This document shows positions 63,277-64,000 of a DNA stretch of 64,000 bases, one piece after another. The first letter of the stretch is position 1. Each line of letters begins with the position of its first letter. A model generated the notes under the pieces. That model worked only from the letters and a program-made list of their open reading frames with translations, was not told the origin of the DNA and searched no databases. This DNA is from Chrysogorgia sp. JL179-B06 (Eukaryota > Cnidaria > Anthozoa > Scleralcyonacea > Chrysogorgiidae): NCBI GenBank assembly GCA_035772405.1, contig JAYKKM010000142.1, positions 2,260,501 through 2,324,500 on the forward strand, in the 5' to 3' direction. Position numbers and translations under genes: made by a program.

Positions 63277-63953
63277 TTACAAATCATAGATTATCGTTGA
63301 TTCATGTGGAAATACATTGGTTCTAATTCTACAATTTTCATACCCTTTTCTACAATTATCAAATACCAAATAACCATAGGGTTTCTCATTAATTTCACTT
63401 AATACTTTATTAAATCTATTTCTATTAATTTTTTATTATCACATATCGTATACATATTATTATAATCGCTTAAATTTTTAAACATAACATAATATTGACT
63501 ATTGACACGTAAATTTCGCAATTTACCATTACCATATGTTAAATTTTGACATGTAAAAATAACACTAATATTACGATGATGGACATCTTGAGTTGCAATA
63601 TTATCTATTCTTTCAAGATTTTCTTTTGATGATGTTGCAACTAACATGAGATCATCTAATATTATTAAAGTATTTTCACGGGTATTCGTTTGTATATCGG
63701 TAATGCGGGGAATACCCTTTTGACAATCGATAAATTCAACACTAATATCTGTTTTTTCCGCAAGAACTTTTTCCATTTCAGCGTACAGAGGTTGATAAAT
63801 TGAATATAAATAAACAATTTTAACAATTGTAGGTGTAATCATAATGTTAATATTTTTCAATAATTGTAATATCCAATATCTTTTCCCACTTCGACTGGGA
63901 CCACATAACGTTAACATAAAAGGGTGTTGAAATGGTAATGAAACATTGTTCAT
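63277..63953 (-). pseudogene. DNA-packaging ATPase (A32/FtsK-HerA type), frameshifted
   Basis: The ATG at 63,953 is followed by LPFQHPFMLTLCGPSRSGKR, a Walker A P-loop at residues 18-27 in which the usual Thr/Ser after GK is Arg. Walker B (LIILDDLM, residues 96-103) and a sensor-like IFTCQNL (132-138) follow. Near the A6 run 63,428-63,433 the frame shifts, and the second frame carries the conserved C-terminus (EKPYGYLVFDNC, IRTNVFPHES) to TAA 63,277. This is the genome-packaging ATPase of Polinton-like viruses, which pumps DNA into preformed capsids. Transcription is opposite to the late block, with the tail ends facing each other. Confidence 0.88.
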
Positions 63954-64000
63954 TTCAGTTATCTAAAAATCCAAACGGAATCGTATTAAAATTATTTTTA
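63954..64000. other. Viral element continues past the window edge
   Basis: A+T-rich sequence without a border. The expected type-B DNA polymerase and the terminal repeat are not in the window. Confidence 0.5.

Overview
The window looks like nuclear DNA of a metazoan, most likely a cnidarian such as an anthozoan. The evidence is an intron-containing SLC17 transporter gene, decayed EGF-like exons, a BEL/Pao gag, a LINE tail, a Penelope-like GIY-YIG element with a hammerhead ribozyme, a DIRS/Ngaro-type relic and several MITEs. The species cannot be fixed from sequence alone. In the last third the composition changes to strongly A+T-rich, intron-poor, densely packed genes: an endogenous Polinton/adintovirus-like DNA virus that runs off the right edge.

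Layout. 1-19,355: a satellite of about 120-bp units with multi-kilobase higher-order duplications, interrupted at 8,750-9,280 by remains of EGF-like exons. 19,356-26,660: a tandem array passing from a 16-bp to a 21-bp to another 16-bp unit that share a core; it produces giant stop-free frames that are not genes. 26,660-29,217: a 498-bp direct repeat flanking more EGF-like exon remains, with a LINE tail inserted in the second copy. 29,218-30,148: 5' LTR and truncated gag of a BEL/Pao element. 30,444-36,013: a decayed tyrosine-recombinase retroelement with split direct repeats in the order A1-internal-B1-A2-B2, its reverse transcriptase blown apart by a 48-bp minisatellite. 36,014-45,540: non-coding DNA with a head-to-head inverted repeat carrying a tRNA-like sequence, a hammerhead ribozyme, a truncated Penelope-like endonuclease ORF, and five or more inverted-repeat elements. 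46,022-47,644: the last exons of an SLC17 gene on the minus strand. Its 5' exons are not seen, so the viral element probably lies in, or has cut off, that gene.

48,675-64,000 (viral element). The left part (48.7-56.7 kb) holds small accessory genes, many with their own TATA box. They include a five-member paralogous family on the minus strand, a Rep-like protein, a Cys/His-rich protein, two tandem Cys-rich paralogs and a Fic-domain protein. The centre (56.7-62.9 kb) is a compact late block on the plus strand with overlapping starts and stops: rve integrase, penton-like protein, small ORFs, a pX-like core peptide, a double jelly-roll hexon, a long acidic/coiled-coil protein and an adenain-type protease. 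On the right, on the minus strand, are a second pX-like peptide and the packaging ATPase. Integrase, capsid, protease and ATPase together define a Polinton-type morphogenesis and integration module. No type-B DNA polymerase is seen and would have to lie beyond 64,000. At least seven genes carry frameshifts (often at A/T runs) and six carry in-frame stops, so this copy appears inactive unless the assembly is error-prone.
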